Origin: Mytilus galloprovincialis
Lineage: Eukaryota > Mollusca > Bivalvia > Mytilida > Mytilidae
NCBI RefSeq assembly: GCF_965363235.1
Contig: NC_134846.1
Span: forward strand, 33,428,218-33,492,217
DNA: 64,000 nucleotides
Direction: 5' to 3'
The position numbers and the translations under genes are program-made. Shown here piece after piece: positions 1 through 12,346 of the stretch. Numbering within the stretch: the first letter of the stretch is position 1; the number at the start of each line of letters is the position of its first letter. The notes under the pieces are model-generated. The model saw nothing but the letters and a program-made list of their open reading frames with translations. It was not told the DNA's origin and searched no databases.

Positions 1-479
1 ACAATCTAGGATAACATGCCTTGCAGTGTTTCTATTGTTTTACCCTTAGATTAGATATGTTTCCTTAGATTTAATTTTGTAACCAGGATTTGTTTTCTTT
101 TTTCATAATGATATCAGGGTTATCACTAAGAAAACTTAGCGAGTCATGAACTCATAATTTTCAAAACTTGCGAGTCCAAAGATGCATCAAAATTGTAAAA
201 TGTTGTATCAAATGAGCACCTTTATCATCATTTTATAAAAAAAAAAAAAAAAAAAAAAAAAACAATCTAAATTTTACGTCATTTCCTTGCTCAAATAGAT
301 TGAAATCATCATACATCAATTTGATTTCATCCTTTTACTGCTGGACATGCCTTCAAAAATCCTTAGTGGAAACCCTGAGTTATGATTATTAAACAGCGGT
401 GTGCAACTGTTGAAGTTTTGTGAATTTGTGTGTGAACCCATATAATTTGCATCCAATTTGAATGCATATTCCTTTACAG
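1..479. other. Gene A intron sequence, nothing else recognised
   Basis: AT-rich sequence with a pure A-tract at about 236-262. No exon, RNA gene or structured repeat could be supported. Confidence 0.5.
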
Positions 480-539
480 TGAGTGATAAAAGTGTTACCC
501 CATCAAAAGAAATTAAACATTCCAGCGATTCAACAACAG
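480..539 (+). CDS. Gene A, extracellular linker exon
   Basis: A 60-nt exon between an acceptor ending TTTACAG and a donor GGTAAATG. It is phase 1 at both ends and encodes about 20 Ser/Thr/Lys-rich residues (reads as VSDKSVTPSKEIKHSSDSTT). It resembles the small phase 1-1 linker exons just before the transmembrane exon of gene B. The gene starts left of the window. No other exon could be defined in bases 1-479. Confidence 0.6.
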
Positions 540-1582
540 GTAAATGTCTTTTTTCTTTTCTTGAAAATTTGATAGACGATATAAAATCCTGCAGGAAAAC
601 ATCACACTATCCTTATTACTCATGTAAAATAGTTATGTAACAAGCCTTTAAAATGCCAAACAAAATATATGACAGATAATTTATGTACACAAGCAACTCG
701 TTTACGTTATTTCATCAACACAGCAGACACACTATTTCTTTAAATCGCACATATTATCAAGCGTATCTGTGGTGGATAAAAACATTCCCTTATCGAAAGG
801 GTATAGGAAACATATCGACAAACATTTTGAGGAGAACTGTATTATTCGGGTGACTTTTATTAATAATCTGTTTTTATAAAACATGTGTATTTGAATACCA
901 GTATATATGGTATACTTTCGTTGCCTTTACTTAGATGACGACGGATATTTCTTCTTGTAGTAACCGTTTATCGGTCCCTTTTCGTGATTGTATTATTACC
1001 TTACCTTACAACTTATTAACTTATTTTTACTTGAATCAAGTAATTCAACGGTTGACAAGCCTCAATAACAAATGTATTTTTCTTTGGGGGGGATGGACAT
1101 TATACTAATCTTTATTTTCTATTTTGTCTTTCCATCGTTTCTCATTTTGACAACAATACCGTTGATAATAAAGAATCTAACGAACCTCACACTTTTGATA
1201 TGTAACCTTAAAAAGGGGAAAATGCGTAACGAAAATCATGTTTTGTTTCATTCTCAATGAAAACTGTATATTCAAACTGGATAAAAAAACAGCTGCTAAC
1301 CCAAAAGATGGATCAGGAATTGAAGAATGTGCATTATATTATGGTTTGCATTGACATTGGTCCTGAATAAATGAACCAATTTAAATGTAAAAGACCTTAA
1401 GGTGTGGATAAACAAGCATACTTACGGTGTTTTAAAAAGAGATTCGAAAGGGACTAAAACGTGTATTCAAATTCATAAGTCGACAACTGACAAAAGGAAA
1501 CACTGGCGAAAAGACAAGCATCAGATCACAAAACACGACATAGAAAAACAATAGATGATGTATTTTTGTTTACATTTTACAG
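540..1582. other. Gene A intron between linker and transmembrane exons
   Basis: AT-rich intron with GT-AG borders. A short open frame near 1072-1260 starts inside a G-run and has no splice context or recognisable product, so it is not called as a gene. Confidence 0.6.
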
Positions 1583-1658
1583 GTTTAGTTGTAGGCTTGG
1601 TTATTGGTTGTTTATTACTAGCATGTGCTGTGATTCTCATTATTGTTGTCTTTAGAAG
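1583..1658 (+). CDS. Gene A, transmembrane exon
   Basis: A 76-nt exon with acceptor ATTTTACAG and donor AAGGTATGC. In phase 1 it encodes a single hydrophobic helix beginning GLVVGLVIGCLLLAC and ending in Arg-Arg, a stop-transfer pattern. It leaves phase 2, which matches the start of the next exon at 2910. This makes gene A a type I single-pass membrane protein. Confidence 0.8.
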
Positions 1659-1867
1659 GTATGCTTTGTATAAAGTTGTGGTTAAATAATGTCAAATATT
1701 CTTCCTTTAGATGTTCGATATAATATTTCATTTTATGTACTATAGAAATTCAGTTAATATGCATGAGTTGTCCTTATACGATGTAATTTTTTTTTTATCA
1801 AAATGCAAATTCTAAATTTAAACGGAAAGTATTTTATCTAGAGCAAACTTCAACTTTTATGTACATT

Positions 1868-2085
1868 TAGGTACATGAATTAGGTCGTTAGTTTTCTCGT
1901 ATAAATTGTTTTACATTTGTCATTTCCGGACCGTTTGTAGCCGACTATGCGGTATGGGCTTTGGTAATTGTTGAAGGCGGTACGGTGACCTATAGTTGTT
2001 TTTTATGTGTCATTTCGTCTCTTTCGGAGATTTTTCTCATTGGCAATCATACCACATCTTTGTTTTATATTCATCCAATCACCAT
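1868..2085 (+). repeat. Dispersed repeat family R1 copy
   Basis: It shares long blocks with 11790-11975: TAGTTTTCTCGT, a GACTATGCGGTATG core, GACCTATAGTTGTT and a terminal ATTGGCAATCATACCACATC. The same family occurs in the opposite orientation at 45020-45320 and 47705-48240. Class unknown. I recognise it as common in mussel DNA but cannot name the element. Confidence 0.7.
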
Positions 2086-2124
2086 ATTTGTAAAGATTGA
2101 TAGATTAAATAGATATGAATTATT

Positions 2125-2545
2125 AATAGATATAAGAAGATATAATGAGACAACTCTCCATCCTAGTCACAATTTATAAAAGTAAAACCTTACAGGTCAA
2201 AGTACAGTCTTCAACACGGAGCCATGGCTTAAACCGAACAGCAATCTATCAAGTGCCTAAAAAATTACAAGGGTAAAACCATCCAAACGGGAAAATCAAC
2301 GGTTCAATTTATATCAAAAACTAGAAACTCTTATGAAACAAATCAACACAAGACAACAACTGAACATCAGATTTCTGACTTAGGACAGTTGCAAACAATA
2401 GCAGCAGGTGTAAACGTTGTAAGGGTTACAAACCGTCACTCTAATTTGACACAATAGTGTAACGTCATAACATAGAAAGACACAGTATAAAATATCAATT
2501 AACATGGCTTAACTCAACCATATGACATATTAACACAAGTGAACA
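2125..2545 (-). repeat. Dispersed repeat related to R1, inverted
   Basis: It contains ATGAGACAACTCTCCATC, AAGTACAGTCTTCAACAC and GACTTAGGACAG, the antisense order of the R1 block layout. With the copy at 1868-2085 it forms a head-to-head pair inside a gene A intron. Confidence 0.55.
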
Positions 2546-2909
2546 TTCACAGAACAAATAAATATAAATTTGATCTATAATACTATGTTAATATAGAATC
2601 AATAGAATAAGGGATGTATAGTTTAATAGTATGATACCACTGTGAAATGTTAAACAATTCAGAAAAACAACAATGAGCTTGTACACAGTAAAAGTTTTAT
2701 AGTAATACCAAACACTAATCAAAGCTGGTATATTGACCAGATATTATCCTTTATAAGTAAACATAAAATATCACAAACGCATTACACATAGTATTATTAG
2801 ATCAAATAAACAAGAACGTACAATTTAAGATTATGCATACGCTATTTGAGCCAAAATACGACAATAATTCTTCATGTAATTTTTAATAAAGGCATACCTT
2901 AAAAAGCAG

Positions 2910-3510
2910 AACAAGAGAAAAACTGAGCAACAATCACGGAGGAAATGACTATATTGGGAGTCAAGATATAGTTTTACCACAAACAATTGAACATTCCAGC
3001 CATATGCAAAATGATGGCATGCACGGTAATCTTGAAAGAAGGAACACTTCTTTAAGTGTTCATGGTTACGAAAGTACCCTGATGAACACTGTTCAACATA
3101 ACTACGCCAGCGTAGGTGCAACCAACCAAAATGAAACAACCTTAAATGAAACTATAGAAAATATGACTGGAACAGCAGATAGTTATATGGTATTAGATCC
3201 AATCGAAACGGGTTTCAATAGACAAATATTTTCTAACAATTCTACAGATTATGAGCTAGCACATGCTGTTCAGGATTCGGAGAACAAACTTGGCGAGGAT
3301 GATCAATATGCTATATCCCGGGAAGGAGTCTACGATCATTCGGGAAGTAATCGTCACAAGGAATTAGAGAATAACATTTATAACCATGCTGTTGATACCA
3401 TTTATGACTCCGGGAGTCACAAAAGAAATGACGAACTGAAAGAAGATAGTTATGATCATTTCTTTGGACAGAAAACAGAAGATGAGTATGATGTTTCAAC
3501 AACGACATGA
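2910..3510 (+). CDS. Gene A, cytoplasmic tail and stop (terminal exon)
   Basis: The terminal exon follows an AAAAAGCAG acceptor and reads open through to TGA at 3508-3510, about 199 residues after the split Arg codon. The tail is Asn/Ser/Thr/Asp-rich and hydrophilic, with many tyrosines. Motifs seen include NYASV, SYMVL and YELA (YxxPhi-like) and repeated YDH/YDS segments near the end. The SYMVLDPIETGFN stretch resembles tails I associate with molluscan scavenger or MEGF-type receptors, which is recollection and not a search. The tail differs clearly from that of gene B. Possible AATAAA polyadenylation signals lie at 3751 and 3953. Confidence 0.8.
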
Positions 3511-6500
3511 ACTCATGTTATATACAAGTTTGATAAAAGTTTTATAGTTATTCGGACTGCATATTCTTGAGGTTTATGACCCCTTCTGTAGCCATTTTTG
3601 TACGAACTTTTCAAACTTCAATAGTATTAAAACTACAGATATAATGAATAATAGAGATAGGCCATATGTACATATACCAGGGGAAACTTGATGCAAAGAA
3701 TCATTATTTACTGTGTCATTGTTTTAATAGAAATAGAAGTCTTTGTGTCAAATAAACCAAGATTTCGATAGAAAATCCACAGCATTAATACATAGATTTC
3801 TGTTATAAAATTTGAAACATTTGTTTACAAAAACTTCTAAGCAACCTGTAAATTCCAAAACACCTCATGCTGAGTCACTAAAGTCGAGCGCACTCTAAAA
3901 GGTGTACTTGATTTGGTCCATATTTATATTTATTTTAACCAATAACTTCATTAATAAACTTGTTTTAAGGAAATCAATGCTAGCACTGCATGCAATTATC
4001 CTATATCTATCAGTCAACAAATTGCCGAATACAAGAGTACAAGGATAAAGGCTGTGGATTTTCTATAAAATTTCAATATGTTTAGCATTGAATCAACACA
4101 AGGGTACATAATCCTTAAAACAGATTATTAATGCATATATTCTAATACCAGCTTTTAACAAAATAGATAGGGTTATCATAAAAGTATTATATAATACATG
4201 TATTTAAATGATTAATACTTTCAGAATGGAAATATATGATTCGATTGTGAACTAGATAAATATTCAACTGAGACATAATGGCATGACTGTCAGCAAATTT
4301 ATATCTACATCTGTTTTATATCAACATCATTACAATATTACGAGCATTTACACTGTAATTCTGCAATATGTTAAAATTACTATAACAAGCCATATCACTG
4401 TACTAGTATACATATTTTTAGGGGCCAGCTGAAGGACACCTACGGGTGCGGGAATTCTCGCTACATTGAAGACCATTGGTGGCCTTCGACTGTTGTCTGC
4501 TCTATTGTCGGGTTGTTGTCGCTTTGACACATTCTCCATTTCCTTTCTCAATTTTATATAATATTTGCCTTAGAGAAAGGATCAAAGCTCATTATAAATG
4601 TAAATGATACAGACTCGTACCTTACACATATTTGTTAATTTCTTCACCCAATGTGGTTCTTTGAACCCTTAATATTTTTTTGTAAATCAAACATTTTTGT
4701 TGTTCATTGATTACAATTTGGTATGTTCGTTTTTGGTTCGAACAGCATTTTCTAGTTATATATTATTTATTCTATGTATCAGCATTATATCATGTTATAT
4801 TGATTTGATTACAATATATACTGGTATAAAATCGATACTGACAATTTTTTGAAATTCATTTCCGTGTCTTTTATGAATATTGATCTTTGTTTTGGGAATA
4901 TCGACTTTTAACTTAACAGCTTCTGAAGTTTAGAGCCTCATATCTGTTAACTTTGATACTTTTTTTAATACCATACTGTCATATTTCTGAAAATGTGACT
5001 GAAAATTAAAACGACTCTAGTATGAATAAGAACTGGCATATAAAGCATAACACACAAACAAAGACATATATGAGCACGATAATGTTACCAAAAGCAAAAA
5101 TACATAGAAATTAAGGCTAAGTTTTTTATTCAAGATATGAGTTTTAGCATTTTGGTTTTAGATAAACAATCTTGGAGAGATGATACAAAGTAGGAATAAA
5201 ACAACGTAATTAAAACAGCATGACTAACTTTGTAAATGTGTCTTCTCCAACTCAAAAACATAGTTTGATTTAGTATTAATCGCCCCAGGTCATGCATCAT
5301 GTTCACCACTAGCTTTTTGAAAGAAGAAGAGTATGTCTGGACTGCAACCAATACGCTTACGTTACCACAAAAAGTATTGATAATTTCAACAACAAAGACG
5401 CACAACAGCAGCCTGAAATCTTTCTTGCACTATTTTTAGATTGTAATATTGTAGATAAATTTACTTCATCCATATACGACGATTTTTTCCCTTTGGGTCA
5501 TCTCTAGCTATTGTCAGCACTTGGCGTCCGTCTTCCGTTGCATTCCGTTCCTTCAACAATAGTTTGACAATATAAAACATGTATAAAACATAAACATGGT
5601 CTTGTATCTTGTATCACAAGCTATCTACAACGTAAAAATGTCAAAATATAAAGATGTTTCTACTATCGTTTGAACCCTTATTTTTAGTAACTCTGTTACA
5701 TAAAATTGTGCCTTAAAATAGAAATGTATATCAGTCTTAACAGTGTTGGATATTATCTTGAAAAGAAATAAGATATTTAAATGGGCACTATCTTCGACGT
5801 ATGAAACCCCAAAAAGTATTGATTTTGTTTGGTTCTATCATCATTATCATTGATAAAAATGAAATTATGAGATAATAATTTGCTTTTCAGCAACCCATTT
5901 GGTTCAATTTTGTCTAAACGAGCAAAGAAGTATTTACAGCTTCCGTTTTAGAGTAATACCACCATTGTTTGGTCCTAATAGTCTTTGTTGGAATGGGATT
6001 TTCCCAAAACCTGTGCAGAAATTATCTTTGCTTCAGATTAGGGACTACTGAACAATAGTTATAGTTTGTCCTACCCAGTACTGCAGTTACAATTTCACAC
6101 TACATTCCATTGCTTATAAGATGATAACCATTAAAAGAAGTAAACCAATCGAATGTTCACCTCTTTTTCTATTTGCAATCTGTAATAAGCATGTCACTTT
6201 AAGTTTCTAAAATATTGGACAGAAACACCCAATAAAAAAGATTAAAGCTTAGAAACACATAAGGATTTATTGCTTATAATTTTGTATTGCAAGGGAGTGA
6301 AGAATTACTTTCACACAACTGTTTTCTGTTTCGACTCTTTTTCGTATGAAACCAGATGTGACTTATTTATTGCGATTGTATGGTATTCATATTTTGGAAT
6401 AGCCAAAGCAATAATAAACAAAGCATTCGAAAAATTTAACTACATTTGTATTTCTAAATTATTTTTTTTTATTATATTTTATAGTGAAAATAGTATAATA

Positions 6501-7000
6501 GTTAGGCTAAATAGATTGATAACTGTTTGACTTTGATTTCCTTCATATGAGGAAGAAGGAAAACTTAATCTTCTAAAATGGAATAAAGATAAATAAACAA
6601 AACTAAATGATATCAAATCGGCACAGGACAATCTTATCTATAGACAATTGTGTAAACATATTATACATGTTATATTATGTATGATTTATAAACATTGTTA
6701 AAATGTACCATAGCCACATTAAACATGTTTAATCATCATTAGCTATAATTAAATTGTTAACTTAAGGGTTTTTATCATCAAATATACAGATTAAAGAGAG
6801 ATGGACTGTTAAACAAATAAATTAATTGTTTTTTTTTTTAATGATCTTTGACAGTTCCGTTCATCATTTTTCAAAATAAAAATAAAATTTACGTTCATTT
6901 ATTTTTCTTTCTTACACATCATACATTTTTTCTTTCAATATATTGTTATTTAATCAATTAGTTGACATCTCCAATGTCTTTACTTTTTCCACAATGTCTT
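3511..7000. other. Intergenic region between genes A and B
   Basis: AT-rich DNA. It begins with the gene A 3' UTR and contains one R2 repeat copy (4420-4556). No coding region supported by splice sites or domains was seen. Open frames near 5130-5405 and 6270-6530 look like chance frames in AT-rich sequence. Confidence 0.6.
4420..4556 (-). repeat. Dispersed repeat family R2 copy
   Basis: It contains GGGCCAGCTGAAGGACACC, GCGGGAATTCTCGCTACATT, GGGTTGTTGTCGCTTTGACA and ends TTTCTCAATTTTAT. The reverse complement is found at 40450-40620 and a shorter copy at 45675-45750. Confidence 0.7.
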
Positions 7001-7965
7001 TACCAACGTCTTACACCAGTGATGTTCAGATATCGCAAATCAATAAGGAAAAGAACAAATTATCAAAACCTGTATAGATCGGAAAAAATCATCAAATGAA
7101 ACAAAATGGCTGGATGCATTAACACAGTAAGTGGTCTGTGTTATCAATTCATTATCTACATCATGTGTACATTGCGTAATCCCACTTAGTCAATATAAAT
7201 CGGTATCGTCATGGTCTGAGATACGTAGATTATTCATTACCCGGTTACATTATTGGCAGCTTTGCTGAAAAACATAAACAAGTAATTTTAGCGGGTGTCA
7301 TTGATAGTGTATTCTTTTCAGCCCTACGTTAAGCCTGGCGGTTTTGTTGTTTAACTCATGTGGTAATTTAAGGTTTCAGAACTGCTTTCGGTTTCAAATA
7401 TTATTCAACTCAACATTGTCTTGTTCATTATTGACAACAGTGCCTTGTTGCGCTATCCTATCATGTGTGTTTTTAACCCCTTTGGGCATATGCAATACAA
7501 TATTTCTTATTATCTACAATATAATGCTTCAGCAATATGGCAGTTATATTTCACTTGTTCCGTTGATTGATACCTTATGAGTTTGTCAGTTTTTATGAAC
7601 TTTTCCTTTTTGAATTACAATTGATTTGGAGTATTGTTATTCGTTCTAAAGCATCTCTAAATTTTACATGAAAATCTATATAAATTGCATGCCGATTTAA
7701 TCAAAATCAAATCTTCATATAATGCCAGCGTTTGGTGATATTTCAAAAGTACAGGTAAACTGGTTCTACACTCATGTGATGTGTTGCTTGACGATATTCT
7801 TTTTTAATATCCTTATTTTAATATGAACAGACGCTGGCATTGTTCATTAACTTGTAAGTTTGTTTGGTGCTCTGAAGTCGTCGTTATAGTCAACAAATGG
7901 CAATAACATGAAATTGTTTCACGCATCAATAGTATTATAGTACATGAGTATAATGATCATGAATG

Positions 7966-7998
7966 AGGAGGAGGAGGAGGAGGAGGAGGAGGAGGAGG
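7966..7998 (+). repeat. (GAG)n microsatellite
   Basis: About ten GAG/GGA triplets in the gene B 5' flank. A shorter, interrupted version sits at the equivalent place upstream of gene C (51850-51880), so the tract predates the duplication. Confidence 0.9.
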
Positions 7999-8167
7999 GG
8001 AAAGATCATGTATTTCTTTTTATCGCAGAGTTTGAATGAGTTCGTGACATAAAGTCAATGTAACTGATTCTATTGAATTTCATGTTGAATAATGAACATG
8101 CCTCAATAAAACGTCCCATAAACAGCAAATGAACTTATCATAGATACCAGGATAAAGTGTTATACCT

Positions 8168-8211
8168 ACGCTAGACGCTCGTTTTGTGTACAAAAGACTT
8201 ATCAGTGACGC
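8168..8211 (-). pseudogene. Decayed solitary hammerhead ribozyme copy
   Basis: The minus strand reads GCGTCACTGATAAGTC, then TACACAAAAC, then GAGCGTCTAGCGT. This is the hammerhead layout of the satellite monomer with core damage (CUGAUAA for CUGAUGA; AAAA for GAAA). The flanking TACCAGGATAA matches the monomer's TATAATCCTGGTA. It is likely an old dispersed retrozyme copy and should not cleave. Confidence 0.6.
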
Positions 8212-8495
8212 TCGAATCAAAAAATGATTCACAGAGCATCATCTTATGACAATGTTAAATGTTTATTTACTACTATGCGAAGGTTTCCTATTTCTCTCCA
8301 TTATTAAACATATCATCTTCCTTGTTTTTGTCTTTACAAATGTATATTTAAAACATACACGTATTCTTTAATTGAATTTTGTAAAACCTTTGATATTTAG
8401 ATAAAGCGTATCTGTATGACTGTGAATATTGATTTGAAACACGGAAATATACCTGAAACATTGTCCCTTGTGTCAGTTAAACTTCCTTTAAAAAC

Positions 8496-8562
8496 ATGGA
8501 TTATAATTTGAAAGTTTTATTATCGTTGCTACATTTATTTGTGTATGTTTTTACCCATACGG
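8496..8562 (+). CDS. Gene B exon 1: signal peptide
   Basis: ATG in good context (AAAAACATGG) followed by a short N-region and a hydrophobic core (MDYNLKVLLSLLHLFVYVF), ending at a consensus donor GGTAAGT in phase 1. The same start and context recur in gene C at 52284, which supports the start choice. Confidence 0.85.
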
Positions 8563-8704
8563 GTAAGTACTTCTAAAACTATTTAAATGTTTTGTATATG
8601 TAATACCGTTTAACTATTCGCGTTTACAAATACAATATTTGAAGCTGTATAACACCAAAACAAACTTCCCAAATTTATTGATATTCATTACATTACTTTT
8701 GCAG

Positions 8705-8965
8705 GTTTTCTAAAAGATACCTTTATGAGCAACTCAAGTATAATCAGCTGTACCACCAACACAACAATTACAATAGTCGATTTAAATGTGGAACAATATC
8801 CGACAACATGCTCAGAATATAAGCATTGTAATCTGACAGGAGAAGAGGCGAATGACATCAAAAGGAGGTGTAATAAAGAAAAATCCTGCACTATCTCAAA
8901 GATTATTCCAAATTCATGCCTCTTCAATAATTATGGACACGTTTCTATTTCATATTCTTGCACAA
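8705..8965 (+). CDS. Gene B exon 2: SUEL-type lectin domain
   Basis: A 261-nt phase 1-1 exon between TTTTGCAG and AAGTAAAT. The cysteine pattern fits a galactose/rhamnose-binding lectin (SUEL) domain: an early cysteine before TITIVDLNVEQY, a central C-x-n-C pair, then CNKEKSCTIS, and the typical ending CLFNNYGHVSISYSC. The canonical sugar-contacting YGR and DPC triads are not obvious, so sugar binding is uncertain. It corresponds exactly in length to gene C exon 2. Confidence 0.8.
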
Positions 8966-9416
8966 GTAAATATTGCTTTTTATTATTTAGCTATATTGAA
9001 TATGAAGGCTGATAGATTAAATATAGTAAACAGACAAAAATAAAAGTTTTACAAAAAATGATATATAAAAAAAATACATAGAAAGAGACCCTCAAGATGC
9101 CATTTTAACAAAATAAGCTTTAAAATTTAGTAATTCTGTATAACAAAAGTTTGATGTCTGGTCGATTTTACATGATACATTTAAGTTAAAAATTAACCAA
9201 AGGTGTCCACCCCGTTTATAGAGTAAATGCATTACGTGTATATTTATGTAACTGCCCTTTAACTGTTATTTCATATGCATATGTAATGCAAGTGCACATT
9301 CAAAAGATCATAATTTACAAGAAATGGAAAAAATAAGTATAACATATATGTATATATTTATATTATTTAACATGATTAATTTCATGTAATTTAATCGTAT
9401 TAAAAACCTGTTACAG

Positions 9417-9557
9417 GAACTGTTAACGGTAGTTGTGATTTCGAAAATGATCTGTGCGGTTGGTCGGTCATTTGTAATGGAACTTACCAGTGGACACAAG
9501 GACGCAAAACATCTCCTGAAAATTTTACAGGACCAGACAGAGACACAACTGCGACTG
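9417..9557 (+). CDS. Gene B exon 3: MAM domain 1, N-terminal part
   Basis: A 141-nt exon after CTGTTACAG. It opens with the MAM signature CDFENDLCGW and continues through YQWTQG, ending at GGTAAAG in phase 1. It is the same length as the first exon of MAM2. Confidence 0.9.
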
Positions 9558-11998
9558 GTAAAGTAGCAATACAGACATGAATTTGATGAAATGTACCACT
9601 ACCCCAAAATAAATTTAATAAAAGAAATTTAATCAAGCACTTTAATTTATGCCTAAGAGGCTGGTATTATCAAAAAAGGTTAAAATATCCTTAATCGTTG
9701 ATAATATTAAAAACAAACTACAGCCATGATTTATACGTTTGCTTTTTGATCATTTTTTTCTTATGCTAACGTGAAAAATCCACTGCTTTCAAGACAAATA
9801 ATAGAAATGCAGGGTTGATTCGTGCATAGATATAATGACAGTGTATGTACTACTTATATTTGTTATCAAAAGGATTCGTTTCATTTAATTCAATTCATTA
9901 CGACTTTGCATCGTATTAAGAATTTACTTGAACAATATACACAGAATTGCACCACCGTCGATAAAGAGGCGTAACCATTCAAAACTCATAAGTTGATATT
10001 AATTGACAACGCAGACGCCAACAAACAAACACTACATAACATTAAATCAACATAAGTTCCCAATACACTACGATAGAAGACTAACGAGAGGCCCTGCTTA
10101 AATATTACTGTGTAGAAATGAAAAGATACCAATTTGGAAGTTTAAATCAAATCTTCTGTCCAAGTGTTTTATTCTCAACCGACCGTGATTGTCAATTTCT
10201 AGATGAAATTGAAGATATGAATGAGACTAAACTGTTGTATTTTTTTTTTATTTTAATGGGTGAAATGCTTTTTTGTTTTATCATTGGATTTTTCCATTTG
10301 ATTAGGAACTTTCCGTTTTGAATTTTCCTCAGGTTTTTTTGTGATGTAACTTTTTTTTCAACATAGTCACTTTGAATAATATAGTGCGAAAACATGATAT
10401 ATATAAATCGGAACTTAAAGTAAAAGATACTCCTACATTATTGTCTTCATACGCTTCTGTATAGTTAACACGCACCAACCCCAATCTTTTGATGGTATCA
10501 AGTGGAAGGGTTGGTAGATTGAAGTTTGCTTTACGCCGCATGAGCACAAAAGGCTATATCGCGGCGATAAAGGCTGGCAGATTCTGCCCCTACAGTTGCA
10601 TCCCTCATATTACTCATTGTGGGAACAGTAATAAGTCTGATCTTTTCACAATGTAAGGAAACAAAATACAATATTAGCCAAATATCTCGTGATAACGTCC
10701 TAAAAACAAATCACTCTACATTCAGGAAAGTATCATGAAAAAGATCACATACGAATTGAGACGTTTACTTGCAATTGTAAACAGTTCAACCGATACCGGA
10801 GAAACTTTAAACCTTCTTGTAGGTTGCATTTCTGTTAATATCAACAATGCATTTTCCTTTTTCCGGGTAAAACTGTACCATTTTTACTATGAAGTTTGAA
10901 AAATATTTTATCCTAGGATGGAACGTTCATATGCACTACTTTTTTTCAAAGGTCAAACTATAGGGCAGTGCGGCATACTTACAACGTGTATATGCCCGAA
11001 CTTCTAAGAGTTTTAACTAACACTTAATGTATTAACTAACCCTACCTTGACTGTAGGATTACCTCAGATTTCAAAATAAACAATGTGTATATGTATAATC
11101 ACTGGTAACATTCCCAAGTTAAGTCTCCATGATATGAAACAAAGAGTTCTTCATTGGGAACCAGTACGTAAACAAAATTAATTATCTATGAGTATTCTAT
11201 ATCTCCCAAAAACAGGCGTGGTTTGAGAAACAGCTGTATTTACAAAGTGCAATCTGTAGTGTGTTTACTTTTGCATCCCTATCATTGTATACTAACATCC
11301 ATAGATCTACAATCTGTCGATACTTGAACCTTGGCATTGCACAAGGTCATGTTTTTCTCTGACTGTTTATGACGTCTTTACATTAAATCTATTGGATGTT
11401 CGATGTGTACGGATTGATAGTTTAGTCTAAGATGCATTATTTTTTTTTTTTAGTTGTTAGTGGTTTTGAACTAGCTGTCATATAACTGCGAGTACTCTCA
11501 GATATGTTCTTTGTGTCTTTTTGTTGGATGAACAAGTACCCGGCCACGTCCACTAGTATTTTTGTCGATCTGATGAGTTAAGCCTTTTTCAACTGATTTT
11601 TATAGTTCGTTCTTATGTTGTACTGTTATACCACTGTCCCATGTTAGTAGGAGGGTTGGGATCCCGCTAAAATGTTTAACCCCGATACATTATTGATGTA
11701 TGTGCCTGTCCCAAGTCAGGAGCCTGTAATTCAGTGGTTGCCGTTTTTTTAAGTGTTACATATTTGTTTTTCGTAATTTTTTTCATATAAATAAGGCCGT
11801 TAGTTTTCTCGTTTGAATTGTTTTACATTGTCATATCGAGGCCTTTTATAGCTGACTATGCGGTATGAGCTTTGAGCATTGTCAAAGGCGGTACGTTGAC
11901 CTATAGTTGTTAATGTCTGTGTCATTTTGGTCTCTTATGGACAGTTGTCTCATTGTCAATCATATCACATCTTTTTTTTTATAACAAATATTGTTTAG
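9558..11998. other. Gene B intron 3
   Basis: A 2.4-kb intron, largely alignable with gene C intron 3 (55699-57407). Both contain an old R4-like repeat (10228-10350 here). Only the B copy carries the R1 insertion near the acceptor. No exon seen. Confidence 0.7.
11300..11981 (+). mobile_element. R1-type insertion in gene B intron 3
   Basis: Gene B and gene C intron 3 match up to ATTGTATACTAACA and resume at ACAAATATT. Between them B has about 685 extra bases containing R1 blocks (GGCCGTTAGTTTTCTCGTTT, CTGACTATGCGGTATGAG) and ending CACATC followed by a T-tract. The empty site in C indicates insertion after the duplication. Element class unknown. Confidence 0.65.
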
Positions 11999-12346
11999 GT
12001 GATGGATACTATATATACACAATGTCCGAAACAGAGTCGCAGCCAAATGAGGAAACTGATTTGCTGTCTGGTTTGATAGGACCAAATCCAAAGCAGTGTT
12101 TGACATTTTGGTATCACATGTATGGTAAACACATTCACACATTGAAAGTTTTTCAACTGAACTATAATCGTACTGTTGAACTGTGGAATGAATCAGCTTA
12201 TCAAGGAAACAAATGGTATTTCCAGTCACTGTCATTGAATGATACAGGGCCATATCATATTATGTTTAAAGCCATTCGTGGAAACGGAAGTAAAAGTGAA
12301 ATCGCTATTGACGATATCTCTATTTCCAACACCAATTGTAAGAGAG
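11999..12346 (+). CDS. Gene B exon 4: MAM domain 1, C-terminal part
   Basis: A 348-nt exon carrying the MAM core: GDGYYIYT, KQCLTFWYHMYG, IMFKAIRGNG, IAIDDISIS and a closing cysteine. Several N-glycosylation sequons (NRT, NES, NDT, NGS) fit an extracellular location. An inserted R1 repeat ends only about 15 bases before the acceptor. Confidence 0.9.

Larger units (their letters stand above)
1659..2909. other. Gene A intron between transmembrane and tail exons
   Basis: A 1.25-kb intron. Two dispersed repeat copies fill about 1868-2545. The remainder is AT-rich with nothing recognised. Confidence 0.6.
7000..8495 (+). promoter_or_regulatory. Gene B 5' flank, part of the duplicated segment
   Basis: Blocks align with 51280-52283 upstream of gene C, including CTTACACCAGTGA, TTGTTCCGTTGATTGATACC, AAATTGCATGCCGATTTAAT and the last 150 bp before the ATG. 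A conserved TATTTAAAAC at about 8346 in both flanks could be a TATA-like element, which is inference. Gene B has about 370 extra bases (about 7184-7556) relative to C. Confidence 0.5.

Noticed and set aside
2831..3139. Minus-strand open frame over the gene A tail
   Set aside because: It is a shadow of the coding exon on the plus strand, which has correct splice borders.
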